Shown here piece by piece: positions 7,945-16,192 of a stretch of DNA of 64,000 nucleotides. The position numbers were made by a program, and so were the translations under genes. The notes below the pieces were generated by a model. It made no database searches. It was not told where the DNA came from and worked only from the letters and a program-made list of their open reading frames with translations. Position 1 is the first letter of the stretch; each line of letters starts with the position of its first letter. This stretch comes from Shewanella electrodiphila. Lineage in GTDB: Bacteria; Pseudomonadota; Gammaproteobacteria; Enterobacterales; Shewanellaceae. The stretch is taken from the NCBI RefSeq assembly GCF_023283985.1, contig NZ_JAKIKU010000015.1:40475-104474 (forward strand), read 5' to 3'.

Positions 7945-9718
7945 AACCCAGCTCCTTCAGATAGCCTTGCATCACCTGCTCAGCTGTCGCTACTTCTGCA
8001 TCCAGCTGGTGCAGAGATACTTGGTACTTGTCCCACCAGCGCTCTAGTTGACCTATTATAAGAGCCGCCGCAGCCGCACTCTGATCCTGCTCAATACTCT
8101 CTACTCGCTCAGGGCTGCTTTCTACACTTTTCTCAACGTGAGCGCGGATCTGTTCTTTGGTCTCGATTTCGGCTTTAAATGCGTAATAGCCATCATTGGC
8201 TTTATCGAACACAGCCGAGACATCGAAGCCTTTGAGAATTTCTTCTTGGATGTATTCATCTTCAACTTCACGTACTGGAATGCCGCCGTGCAAAATGGCG
8301 CGTACATCGAAGATCTCTGCTGGTGGCGAGGTGTCGGCGTAACGGCGAATGTTGAGGTTGTAGTCATTCTCGGCAATTTCACTTAGCTCAACCACTTTTG
8401 AGTAGCGTGACAGCTCGGTGTAGTTGTCAAATGTCTCGACTATCTTGGCGATATCTTGTGGGCGCAGTTTGTTTTGATTCTTGCCTTCTTCAAATTCAAG
8501 CTCGCTGTTGATGAACAGGACTTTGCCTTTGCGAGCTGCTGGCTTCTGCTTATTGATGATTAGCAAACACGCTGGAATGCCTGTGCCGTAGAACAAACCT
8601 GATGGCAGACCGACAACCGCTTCAAGTAAGTCATCTTGTAAAATGCCTTGGCGAATGGCTTTCTCACTTGAGCCACGGAATAACACCCCATGTGGCATCA
8701 CTACACCGACCATACCGTCGTTATTAGTACTGGCGATCATGTGCTGCACAAAGGCTAAGTCACCCGCATCTTTTGGCGGCGTACCGTAAGGGAAACGACC
8801 AAAACCGTCATTGTCGCATTCTTCCTTACCCCACTTTTTAAGTGAGAAAGGCGGGTTAGCGATAACGCGGTCAAAATGCATTAGCTCACCACCTTGGGTA
8901 TGCTTAGGCTCACGCAGAGTATCGCCTTTACGAATATCGGCACTGTGGACGCCATGCAGGAACATGTTCATCTTACAGATTGCCCAGGTATTCAGGTTCA
9001 TCTCTTGTCCGAATAACGACAAGTTAGCGGCGTTCTCACCGTGGTTTGCTAGGTAATTACGGGTTTGCACCAGCATACCGCCCGAACCTGAGGTTGGATC
9101 GTAAATACGCATACCCGCATGTGGCTTAAGCAATGCCACCAGCAGCTGCACTACTTCTGATGGGGTATAGAACTCACCGCCCTTTTTACCCGCGCTGTCG
9201 GCAAACATCTTAATCAGATATTCGTAAGCCGTACCCAGCATATCTGGGCGCTCAAAGTCGGCATTGCGTAAACGGTGTTGATTAAAATGCGATAATAGGT
9301 CTTGCAGCTTCTTATCTGACAGCTTGTTTTTAATGTTGAAGTCGATAGTGACTAACACGCCTTCAAGGCTAGAGTTATGTTCTTCAATCGCTTCGGCTGC
9401 GGTATTGAGCGCCTCACCAATGTTGTGCTTTAAATCTTTAAGCGCTGACCAACGGGCAATCGTTGGCATAAAGAAGGTATTGTCGTACTCATCTTCATCT
9501 TCCGCTAACGCTTCTGCTTGCGGCTTTGTCTTACCTTTATCGAGGTAATACTGAATCACTTTTTCACGTTCTTCATCAAAGGCATCAGACAGACGCTTTA
9601 AGAACATCATGCCGAAGATGTAGTCTTTAAATTCAGACGCATCCATATTGCCACGCAAGATATCAGCGGTTTCCCACAGGAAAGATTCAAGCGTTTGAAG
9701 CGTGAGTTTGTTAGTCAT
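7937..9718 (-). CDS. hsdM: Type I restriction-modification DNA methyltransferase subunit (HsdM)
   Basis: N6-adenine methyltransferase subunit that uses S-adenosylmethionine and works with HsdS to protect host DNA. The 593-residue protein has an N-terminal helical HsdM domain, then the cofactor-binding motif I variant DPTSGSGG (residues 207-214) and the catalytic motif IV NPPF (288-291). The C-terminal tail from about 500 is helical and contacts HsdS in relatives. It is the first gene of the hsd run, with a 132-base gap and a strong inverted repeat upstream, so a promoter probably lies there. Length fits the larger HsdM subfamily. Confidence 0.96.
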   Translation of the reverse strand: MTNKLTLQTLESFLWETADILRGNMDASEFKDYIFGMMFLKRLSDAFDEEREKVIQYYLDKGKTKPQAEALAEDEDEYDNTFFMPTIARWSALKDLKHNIGEALNTAAEAIEEHNSSLEGVLVTIDFNIKNKLSDKKLQDLLSHFNQHRLRNADFERPDMLGTAYEYLIKMFADSAGKKGGEFYTPSEVVQLLVALLKPHAGMRIYDPTSGSGGMLVQTRNYLANHGENAANLSLFGQEMNLNTWAICKMNMFLHGVHSADIRKGDTLREPKHTQGGELMHFDRVIANPPFSLKKWGKEECDNDGFGRFPYGTPPKDAGDLAFVQHMIASTNNDGMVGVVMPHGVLFRGSSEKAIRQGILQDDLLEAVVGLPSGLFYGTGIPACLLIINKQKPAARKGKVLFINSELEFEEGKNQNKLRPQDIAKIVETFDNYTELSRYSKVVELSEIAENDYNLNIRRYADTSPPAEIFDVRAILHGGIPVREVEDEYIQEEILKGFDVSAVFDKANDGYYAFKAEIETKEQIRAHVEKSVESSPERVESIEQDQSAAAAALIIGQLERWWDKYQVSLHQLDAEVATAEQVMQGYLKELGYE

Positions 9719-9813
9719 TGATGTACCTAAAATTAAGGTGTAAACCTGTTTAGAAAGCAGGTGCTATATTGCATTCGATTCTACGATGTAGTTGTTACTG
9801 GGGCAATGAGGAT

Positions 9814-9841
9814 AATGGCTGTTAGTGATTTAACAGCCATT
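9814..9841. terminator. 11-bp perfect inverted repeat between the zinc-finger gene and hsdM
   Basis: AATGGCTGTTA and TAACAGCCATT form a perfect 11-bp stem with a 6-base loop (GTGATT). It lies 9 bases beyond the stop of the zinc-finger gene, the right place for its terminator, and about 95 bases upstream of hsdM, where it could also be an operator. The T-tract on the minus strand is weak, so the terminator call is tentative. Confidence 0.55.
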
Positions 9842-9850
9842 TTATTGATG

Positions 9851-10645
9851 CTATTTACTATTACGGCTCCATGAATCATATTCCATTCCATGGCGACCAT
9901 ATGCCGAGCGACGGTATTTATCTTGTGGGAGCCCAAAAGGACTGACCTGCTCCTCCAGTGGATTGTTAGCTAAATAAGCTGCTATAACTGGGTCACTACT
10001 TTTAATGGCTAATGCTTGCTTAAGGTTACTAGCATCTTGTTGAGTTAACTTTTGTTCTTTTTTCTTGAGTACTTTTTTTGACTTTTTCCTTTTCACTTTT
10101 TGTTTTGGCAAAGCTAAGCGATTTTTTTTATTCGCTGGATTTTTAGTACATCGGATTGATATATGTGTATTTAAAAATTCTTCAGAAGCAAACTTAATAC
10201 GGCAATGTGGGCATAGGTACACAACTGATGTTTTATTTTTATTGATTGGTACAGGCTTTTTTAAAACATAGGTAAACCTATCCACTTTATCTCTATCAAT
10301 CCCTTGAGATATTGGTTTTGAAGTCTGTATTTTCTGTGATGGTGTTTTCGACAGTTTTAACTTCTTGTGCAGTATTGCTTGTGGACTTTTAGGACACTTA
10401 GACGAAACATGTGCAGCCAGTCGCTTTTCATCTTTTAATATGACCGCACAAAATGGGCAAGTAGGCTTAAGTGACTGCTCTAGCTTAATCATTTTAGGCT
10501 CTGTTGCAGGTGTTGAGTCGCTACTAATCTGAGTTAAGACTTGCTTAGAATGTGACTGTCTCACCCTGCAATCACTAGTCAAATGGGCATGATATTCTCG
10601 CGAAGGCACTCGTTTTAAACATGAAGGGCATACTTTAGAAGACAT
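9851..10645 (-). CDS. Protein with three C2HC zinc fingers (264 aa)
   Basis: Three zinc-finger units are clear: C6, C9, H21, C26; C63, C66, H79, C84; and C145, C148, H161, C166. The last two share the exact spacing C-x2-C-x12-H-x4-C, and the first differs by one residue. Between and after them are long Lys-rich linkers (about 90-125 and 168-200) that could bind nucleic acid. Tandem fingers of this kind are unusual in bacteria. The function is unknown; DNA or RNA binding is inferred from fold and charge. The gene sits between the element's Gp2-like gene and hsdM, all on the minus strand, and is probably cargo of the mobile element. Confidence 0.75.
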   Translation of the reverse strand: MSSKVCPSCLKRVPSREYHAHLTSDCRVRQSHSKQVLTQISSDSTPATEPKMIKLEQSLKPTCPFCAVILKDEKRLAAHVSSKCPKSPQAILHKKLKLSKTPSQKIQTSKPISQGIDRDKVDRFTYVLKKPVPINKNKTSVVYLCPHCRIKFASEEFLNTHISIRCTKNPANKKNRLALPKQKVKRKKSKKVLKKKEQKLTQQDASNLKQALAIKSSDPVIAAYLANNPLEEQVSPFGLPQDKYRRSAYGRHGMEYDSWSRNSK

Positions 10646-10740
10646 TAAACACCTCAGGCTTGATAGAACAATCAGTATAAGCCCAAGTTGCTTAATATTA
10701 GCTGAACACCTAAATGACTTTCAATATTAAAGAGTTAGCA

Positions 10741-11313
10741 CTATAACCGTTTTAAAGCTTTTATTCGGCTAGTGCCATAATTTTTGGTTTGTAATGGACA
10801 CTTACTTTTCCCTGTTGCTTTGGCGAAGTAACTGATTCGATAAATCACCTTCCACCAATTGCTGTGGTTGTCTCGGCTGACGTTATAGTAGCAATTCTTT
10901 GGTACGTAGCTGCTTCCTGCCATTTCGTACCAAACCTCACCAATAATTTCGAGAATTGATTTGGGATAGTTGATAACACGACCATCGAAAAACATCACAA
11001 AATGATAATGTTGAGCATCACTGGTTTCTTGTTCTCTAACCCAGGCATATCCGATACGAACAAAATTATATTTATTCTTTTTAAATCGATATTTTAATCT
11101 ATCGAGAAACTGAGTTATGCGCTTATTATTTTCGTTGTAAGAATCTTGGCGCAGATCAAAGCGTAATACATGAACACGTTTGTAATGGCTAAGCATGTTA
11201 AAAAACTGGGTGAGCATACTTTTTGCCATCGCCGTGTAAATACCAGATGGTTTTGAACTGACTAACCAATCTTGACTATTAAAATGCAGGATTCTGGAGT
11301 AGCTGATATACAT
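10741..11313 (-). CDS. Inovirus Gp2 / YagK-YfjJ-like protein (190 aa)
   Basis: Resembles the Gp2/YagK-YfjJ C-terminal family found in phage satellites and integrated elements beside AlpA and integrase genes. The conserved centre reads GYAWVREQ, then QHYHFVMFFDG (His at 102 and 104), then CYYNVSRD and VIYRISYFAKATGKS. The H-x-H motif on a beta strand plus a later tyrosine recalls HUH replication or nicking enzymes, but that link is my inference. A paralogue with the same motifs lies at 16880-17521 in the neighbouring element. It probably acts in replication or mobilisation of the element. Confidence 0.75.
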   Translation of the reverse strand: MYISYSRILHFNSQDWLVSSKPSGIYTAMAKSMLTQFFNMLSHYKRVHVLRFDLRQDSYNENNKRITQFLDRLKYRFKKNKYNFVRIGYAWVREQETSDAQHYHFVMFFDGRVINYPKSILEIIGEVWYEMAGSSYVPKNCYYNVSRDNHSNWWKVIYRISYFAKATGKSKCPLQTKNYGTSRIKALKRL

Positions 11314-11653
11314 AACAACACTCCCTACTTTGTAATACCTAAAGCGGCAGATATTATGAAATACCCCCTTAGATACTGCGGTGTAAAATAAGCAAACAGC
11401 AATTGTTTATGTGTTTGTGACTCATGTAATTTCAATTTGGAAGGTACATAAACCCCAAAATGTTGTTTTAGTTTGTTTGCCAAATAAAAACACATATAAA
11501 ACCCATTATTTCTCTTTATTTTCAAACTACTAACAGTTAAACAAATCATGGTATCATTTCCAAAACCTAGGGCGTCTGTCGCCAAACTTACAACCTTAGG
11601 TTAGATAGCAATATGGCTCCTTAAGGAGCCATATCTTTAATTAATTGTTCAAG
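11314..11653. other. Intergenic stretch, AT-rich, no supported gene
   Basis: No recognisable gene. An 86-codon open frame on the minus strand (11325-11585) fills much of it, but it has no clear ribosome-binding site and no family resemblance, so I do not call it. An inverted repeat with arms TATGGCTCC/GGAGCCATA (11611-11632) is a likely terminator for the small gene and AlpA gene upstream. Confidence 0.4.
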
Positions 11654-11761
11654 TTAATCATCATTGGCAGCTTCTAGTGGTGCTTTCACACCGATGAATT
11701 GCCTTAGCCAATAAAAACCTTTTCTGGTGGTAATTCGGTCAAGTTTGTATTTTTTGAGCAT
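11654..11761 (-). CDS. Possible small basic protein (35 aa) downstream of AlpA
   Basis: A short frame starting at ATG 11759-11761 encodes 35 residues rich in Lys, Arg and aromatics in its first half (KKYKLDRITTRKGFYWLRQF) and ending acidic. GAGGT lies about 12 bases upstream, a little far for a ribosome-binding site. It starts 46 bases downstream of the AlpA stop on the same strand. The amphipathic composition looks protein-like, but its length leaves it uncertain. Confidence 0.35.
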   Translation of the reverse strand: MLKKYKLDRITTRKGFYWLRQFIGVKAPLEAANDD

Positions 11762-11807
11762 GATTTTGAAATTACCTCACCTTTTACAATTTCTACATTA
11801 TTTAAAC

Positions 11808-12017
11808 TCAACAATCATCATTTGCGGCATCACCTAAAGTGCCATTGATAAATTGCTCATGTAAATCAGCTCGATACCGCACGCATCGTTTGCTATATCG
11901 CGTACCTTTTGGATAGCGCCCTTCTGTTTCTGCTCGCCAAAGCCATGTACGGCCAACACCTAAAGATTCACATACCTGTTTTTGTGTGAGTAATCGCGCT
12001 AGAGGTTTAATGTTCAT
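11808..12017 (-). CDS. AlpA-family transcriptional regulator
   Basis: A 69-residue helix-turn-helix protein of the AlpA/phage excisionase type: LLTQKQVCESLGVGRTWLWRAETEGRYPKG is the HTH and wing, and CVRYRADLHEQFING is the following strand-helix. AlpA proteins activate integrase or excision genes in P4-like satellites and cryptic prophages. It sits in the minus-strand run of element A, upstream of the Gp2-like gene, as in similar elements. Control of excision or of the Gp2-like gene is likely but inferred. Confidence 0.9.
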   Translation of the reverse strand: MNIKPLARLLTQKQVCESLGVGRTWLWRAETEGRYPKGTRYSKRCVRYRADLHEQFINGTLGDAANDDC

Positions 12018-12099
12018 TTTATTGATTCCTTACTGTTCCGTTTTGTTTCTCCAGAGCACAATAAAATAGGACGCAATAAAATAAAAACAGCTAACGCCG

Positions 12100-12858
12100 T
12101 TAGGTGCTTTTTGTGTTTCTTTCAGCTTTAGGTGGCTTAACTATCCCCTTCTGTTTTAAAACGTATTTAATTGCATTGATGTATGGGCGGTCATCCGTTT
12201 CATAATCAGTTTGATAGGTTTTTCTGAGCCCTCTAGCCAAGTCTGTATAGTATTTTTTAGCAACTGCTGTTTCACCGATAGATGCGATAAGGCTATCGAT
12301 ATGCTCACTTGCTGCAGATCTAAGCACTTCAGTATGCTCTGCAATAGCATCTTTACGATTTTGGGTATTGGTTACTTTTTGCTGTTTAGCCTGCGCAACA
12401 GCTTTAATGACAGCACCTTGGTTTTGGCCAAGGTCTTCTGCTTTACCCGCTATGTCTAAGAAACCAAACATAAGGTCTACCAAGATGGACTTATTTATGG
12501 GTAATTCTTGTGATGATGGAGTGAAGGGTGATTTGAAATTGGGGAGTGGTATATCTCTTGAGATAACGCTTTGTTTGATGAATTTTAAATCTTTAAGCAC
12601 ATCAGTCTCAACCTGCGAGTCAATCATATGTTGGTTAGCTTCTAGGGCTTCCATTATCAGGTTATCTTTTGATTCACCCTTTTTATTGCAGAGCTGATCA
12701 ATGACATCTTCATAAGATTTTATTAGCCATGAAATTTGCAGCAGCTGTTTCGCTTCTATCTGCTCAATACTGTTCTGGATGATCTGTTTTTTGCTTGCTA
12801 ACCTTTCTTTTCTAACCGCTAAATCTGCTAGCTCACAACCTTTGTTTTTAAAACTCAT
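12100..12858 (-). CDS. Unknown helical protein of element A (252 aa)
   Basis: Not recognised. It is predicted almost wholly alpha-helical, with coiled-coil character in the first 60 residues (RKERLASKKQIIQNSIEQIE) and charged helices to the end; there is no signal peptide or membrane segment. It is the first gene of the minus-strand run that continues with AlpA and the Gp2-like gene. Similar placement of helical proteins next to AlpA is common in satellite-like islands. A replication, maintenance or regulatory role would be guesswork. Confidence 0.65.
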   Translation of the reverse strand: MSFKNKGCELADLAVRKERLASKKQIIQNSIEQIEAKQLLQISWLIKSYEDVIDQLCNKKGESKDNLIMEALEANQHMIDSQVETDVLKDLKFIKQSVISRDIPLPNFKSPFTPSSQELPINKSILVDLMFGFLDIAGKAEDLGQNQGAVIKAVAQAKQQKVTNTQNRKDAIAEHTEVLRSAASEHIDSLIASIGETAVAKKYYTDLARGLRKTYQTDYETDDRPYINAIKYVLKQKGIVKPPKAERNTKST

Positions 12859-13317
12859 TTAAGCAACCGTCTAACCTTCAAAGGGTGCAGACTGTACAAC
12901 CAGAACACGACAGACACAAACGAGAACAAATACATAAAATTCATGAATTTGTGTTTATTTTCAGATATATGACATAGCTCATATATCTCATATATCTCAC
13001 AATTACCCCCTTCATTCACACTTCCGCGCTACAAAAATCAGGTATCTCTATAAATTTAAATGATATTGACCATTTATAAGAAGATGTTAATTATTTAGCA
13101 TAAGCATATTAGAACTGAGTCATTGCTGGGATTTTATAAGGCTTAATCACAGATATTTATTGGTAGAAATAGTCAAAGTTGTGAACTAAATAACAATCGT
13201 ATATTTCCATTGTGAGAATATTTGGTAGGCAATGAGTTTTCAGATCCATTTGCAACTAACCTAAGTGGAATCATCCTTCCATCATTACAATATATGATTA
13301 ACCAAGGACTATTAAAC
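12859..13317. other. Intergenic region between divergent genes of element A
   Basis: About 460 AT-rich bases separating the 252-residue gene (minus) from the zinc-ribbon-like gene (plus). A direct repeat of CATATATCTCA (around 12979-12999) is visible and could be a regulator site. Both divergent promoters should lie here; I see no gene. Confidence 0.4.
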
Positions 13318-13860
13318 ATGCTGTTTTATGATATCAAATGCACCGCGTGTGATTATCAAAAATGTAGTGTGGAATTTTGGGGAGTAAAATCATATTTAAC
13401 TGAAGCTGGTGATAAAATCGATCTCAAGGGGGTCATAGGTTGGTGTTTTGATTGTAACTCACTATCAATAATTGAAAGCCTTAATGATCGCGAGGCTATT
13501 GAAGCTAAGATAGCACTTCATTTAAAAACTAAGCCCAAAGGATTAAAGCACTTTTTACAGTCCTTGTTATCATCTAATTACAGATATGACTTAGCTAAGA
13601 TAAATATGCTAGCAAAGCGATTGAACATCATTCAATTACGTAAAGGAAAAGAGCTCTGTTTAAAATGTGGGTGTCAAAATGTGCGTTACTTTACTCAAGA
13701 TGAAGAGAAAGCAATGGCACAGGATGCTCAGATGATAACTGAACACCCTAATTGTATAAATAACGGCAAGTTATACTCTAAACGTGGTTTTTATATTAGC
13801 GTAGCAATAGCCCCACAATTTTATAACCTCAATGGTCAGCAAATTGAAGGTTCTAAATAA
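13318..13860 (+). CDS. Unknown protein with Cys pairs, possibly zinc-ribbon-like (180 aa)
   Basis: Start chosen at ATG 13318 because AAGGA lies 9 bases upstream and the conserved-looking sequence begins there (MLFYDIKCTACDYQKC); an upstream in-frame start at 13222 adds 32 unlikely residues. Cysteine pairs occur as CTAC, CFDC and CLKCGC, suggesting one or two zinc-ribbon modules. The gene is convergent with the integrase (24 bases between stops) and opposite to the rest of element A. No family recognised; it is probably element cargo. Confidence 0.6.
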   Translation: MLFYDIKCTACDYQKCSVEFWGVKSYLTEAGDKIDLKGVIGWCFDCNSLSIIESLNDREAIEAKIALHLKTKPKGLKHFLQSLLSSNYRYDLAKINMLAKRLNIIQLRKGKELCLKCGCQNVRYFTQDEEKAMAQDAQMITEHPNCINNGKLYSKRGFYISVAIAPQFYNLNGQQIEGSK

Positions 13861-13884
13861 ATAGGATATTTAAGCATCTTAACC

Positions 13885-15162
13885 TTACTGATGCCTTAAA
13901 GACTCTATCTTTTCATGCCATATAATCAAAGCTTCACGTTTTTCAGGTAGGTACTGACTTCTGTTGTATATTCCTGCCACACCCTGGATTGCATGACCTA
14001 ATATTGCTTCAACAATATGAGGCGCAATACCTAAATCATTCATACCTGTCGCAACTGTTCGTCTTATATCGTGCAATCTCCACTTGTCGTTGTGATCAAG
14101 CTTTTTCCATATAGACCCACCCCATGCACTGACTGCAGCAGACTCTTTCAACTCACCTAACATGTACTCATTATCACTACTTGCCACCAGCGATTTCAAA
14201 AACTCGACCAGTTTAGGCGGAATAGGACGTTTTATATCACCTGTTAAGCCCTTTTCGATATCTTTAGCACTCGCTTTGTTATGCTCCGCAGGAACTGTCC
14301 AAACAAGATTGTCGAAATCCCATTCAGTAATTTTAGATAATCGAACCTCTTGAGAGCGGCAGCCAAAGCTAGTCAATAAAATAAGTAAATTACGGTAGTA
14401 AGGGAACATCTTTCCATCATCAATCCATTTAATTAATTGCTCAAATTCGTCCCAGTCACCATCTGCAATTAACCGCCTAGAGCGCTTAGCTTGTTTTGTC
14501 CCGCCAACACTATCCATATCTAATTCAAAAATATCACGGTGTACATCATAACCTTGCTTTAAGCAGAACTTTAGAGCTTGTTGGACATTCCGAAGAACAT
14601 ACGATGCTGCAACAGGATATTTATGAGCACGTTCCTCAAAACATGTTAGCCAATGAGATTTTGTTATATCCGCTATAGGTAGTTCACCCACATGGGGCAA
14701 TATCCATACGGCAAACTGTTGCTCGTGTTTTTCAGCATTAACCCTCTTTCGACTTGCATACTTCTTTACCCAATGTGATAACGCATCTTTGACTGTAATT
14801 GGGTTAAAAGTATTTTCTCTATCCAACTTAAATTCATTCCTTGGATCAAGACCATTAGCAACCCAATTCCTACACTTATCACGCTCCAATCTTGCACTTT
14901 TTAAGCTCATAGACGGGTAAGCGCCTAAAGATAACCAGAATTGATTTTTAGCATTAGGTAATCGAAACCTAAACAACCAAGTGATACCGCCAACTTTACT
15001 TACTCTGGCACTTAAACCGAGCCCATCTGCAAAAGTTAATTGCCCTTCTTGAGGCTTATTCAGATATTTATACAGTTGTCGATCTGTTAGTTTGTTTTCA
15101 GCCATTGCAGTCCCCGAACATCGCAAGTTGCTACTCAACTTGCTACTCAATGAAGTGAGCAT
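13885..15162 (-). CDS. Tyrosine recombinase / integrase of element A
   Basis: A 425-residue phage-type integrase with an N-terminal DUF4102-like Arm-binding domain (LTDRQLYKYLNKPQEG through WLSLGAYPSMSLKSAR). A SAM-like core-binding domain and a C-terminal catalytic domain follow. Catalytic residues visible: Arg in SFGCRSQEVRLSK, HDIRR (His-x-x-Arg), His in LGHAIQGVAG and Tyr in IYNRSQYLPEK. It mediates integration and excision of the island. Its start is about 120 bases from the 38-bp direct repeat at 15285-15322, the expected place of the attachment site. It is clearly related to the integrase at 32928-34139, which shares the C-terminal Y(N)RSQYLPEK segment. Confidence 0.95.
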   Translation of the reverse strand: MLTSLSSKLSSNLRCSGTAMAENKLTDRQLYKYLNKPQEGQLTFADGLGLSARVSKVGGITWLFRFRLPNAKNQFWLSLGAYPSMSLKSARLERDKCRNWVANGLDPRNEFKLDRENTFNPITVKDALSHWVKKYASRKRVNAEKHEQQFAVWILPHVGELPIADITKSHWLTCFEERAHKYPVAASYVLRNVQQALKFCLKQGYDVHRDIFELDMDSVGGTKQAKRSRRLIADGDWDEFEQLIKWIDDGKMFPYYRNLLILLTSFGCRSQEVRLSKITEWDFDNLVWTVPAEHNKASAKDIEKGLTGDIKRPIPPKLVEFLKSLVASSDNEYMLGELKESAAVSAWGGSIWKKLDHNDKWRLHDIRRTVATGMNDLGIAPHIVEAILGHAIQGVAGIYNRSQYLPEKREALIIWHEKIESLRHQ

Positions 15163-15284
15163 AACCTAAAACAAGCTAAAACCAAAGAGAACAAACATAA
15201 AACTTAAATCAATTAAAACATAAAGATACAGTACAAATAAGAACAAACAAAAAAACACCAAAAACATAAATTAATTAATACAGA

Positions 15285-15322
15285 ATGAACTAAGAAGTAA
15301 TTCTTAATTTGTTGTATTAAAA
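15285..15322. repeat. Putative attachment-site repeat, copy 1
   Basis: 38 bases (ATGAACTAAG ... TGTATTAAAA) that recur at 34362-34399 with a single mismatch (position 13, G here and T there). Each copy lies just outside the 5' end of one of the two related integrase genes and runs directly into a hairpin terminator. I read this copy as the junction between element A and element B. The exact crossover core cannot be defined from one sequence. Confidence 0.75.
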
Positions 15323-15354
15323 CGGGTTTCTCAGCGATGAGAAACCCGTTTTTG
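15322..15354 (+). terminator. Rho-independent terminator at element A/B junction
   Basis: A 12-bp perfect stem (ACGGGTTTCTCA/TGAGAAACCCGT) closed by a GCGA tetraloop and followed by TTTTT. It directly abuts attachment repeat copy 1. The second repeat copy is also followed by a 12-bp stem with a GNRA tetraloop and T-run, but with a different stem sequence. Confidence 0.85.
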
Positions 15355-15359
15355 TTAAT

Positions 15360-15381
15360 ATGTACCCCCATATGTACCCCC
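15360..15381. repeat. Left-end ATGTACCCCC repeats (2 copies) of element B
   Basis: Two copies of ATGTACCCCC spaced 12 bases apart (starts 15360 and 15372). The same 10-mer with the same spacing occurs four times at the other end of element B (34181-34226). They are probably arm-type binding sites for the integrase N-terminal domain. Confidence 0.7.
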
Positions 15382-15556
15382 GTTGTTTTGTAGGCTAAAG
15401 CTCATAACCTTCTTTTCATACTCAATACAGTATTTTTAACATAGCCTCTCAACCAGCTAATTAAGTTCATTCCACCTTCGATCCCCGAAAATTTTATTTT
15501 CTAATTTCCTTAGATAAAAATACCAGCTCAATACAAATGGAAATCAGGAAATACCA

Positions 15557-15817
15557 ATGAAACAAGTAGATTTAAGCATCACGGATATTTTTTCAGCAGA
15601 TAATTTGAAACTTGACAGATTTGTCAAAGAAAAGGAAAGACTGCTAATAACGAAGGTTAGCAGACCCCAAGCCTTCCAACTGGAAAGAAATGGCGAATTC
15701 CCTCTACGTAGACGTATCTCAAACCGTTCTGTCGCATGGTTATTATCAGAATTACTAGAGTGGGTGAACTCACGCAGCACAGTTATCAGTGAAACAGAAA
15801 AAGGAGCATTGCAATGA
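15557..15817 (+). CDS. AlpA-like small HTH protein, first of four (86 aa)
   Basis: The C-terminal half matches the AlpA layout: LLITKVSRPQAFQLERNGEFPLR as helix-turn-helix, then SVAWLLSELLEWVNSRS. The first 25 residues are extra. GGAAAT upstream is a reasonable ribosome-binding site. The next gene overlaps it by 4 bases (ATGA), so they are co-translated. It is the first gene inside the left end of element B and probably controls excision, integration or the Gp2-like gene. Confidence 0.8.
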   Translation: MKQVDLSITDIFSADNLKLDRFVKEKERLLITKVSRPQAFQLERNGEFPLRRRISNRSVAWLLSELLEWVNSRSTVISETEKGALQ

Positions 15818-16020
15818 CTTCTACACTCAAGTTAAAAGGGACGGTTCAAGTAGATTTTCAACCTCTGATAACAATCAAGCAAATGAGTAAAAAGCTAGAT
15901 ATAAGTCGAAGCACACTTTATCGAAGAGTGAAGGCTGGTTTAGTAATCGCACCAGTAAAGAGAAACAACCGAACTATTGGTTGGGATCCAGAGTTAATAC
16001 AAGCATACACCACAACCTAA
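15814..16020 (+). CDS. Small HTH protein, excisionase/AlpA-like (68 aa)
   Basis: A 68-residue protein with a MerR/AlpA-type helix-turn-helix (LITIKQMSKKLDISRSTLYRRVKAGLVIAPVK) and a wing (NRTIGWDPELIQAYT). It overlaps the first AlpA-like gene by 4 bases. A DNA-bending excisionase or regulator role fits its size and place at the end of the element. It is distinct from its neighbours, in which the HTH is followed by the AlpA EWVNSR/AWVHSR motif. Confidence 0.8.
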   Translation: MTSTLKLKGTVQVDFQPLITIKQMSKKLDISRSTLYRRVKAGLVIAPVKRNNRTIGWDPELIQAYTTT

Positions 16021-16192
16021 TGATTTAAGCTGGTGGCCATAGATCATGGCCACTTGCTCTCCCCCTATACCTAGAATAATCTTACAAAATCGATTCAAAA
16101 CGCTTCAGTGCCCAAAAATTTTATTTCCACTTTTAAATTAAACACAATCATTACTTCAGCCCTATAGGCCAATTGAAAACGAGGTAATACAA

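Noticed and set aside
8048..8386. Plus-strand frame of 112 codons opposite hsdM
   Set aside because: It is a shadow of the strongly supported hsdM coding sequence, as are the other frames opposite hsdR, hsdS, czcA and cyaA.
11325..11585. 86-codon minus-strand frame upstream of the Gp2-like gene
   Set aside because: No ribosome-binding site or family resemblance and it lies in a region that looks like promoter and leader sequence. It cannot be excluded but is not supported.
13222..13317. Upstream start for the zinc-ribbon-like gene
   Set aside because: The ATG at 13318 has AAGGA at good distance and begins the protein-like sequence; the extension does not.
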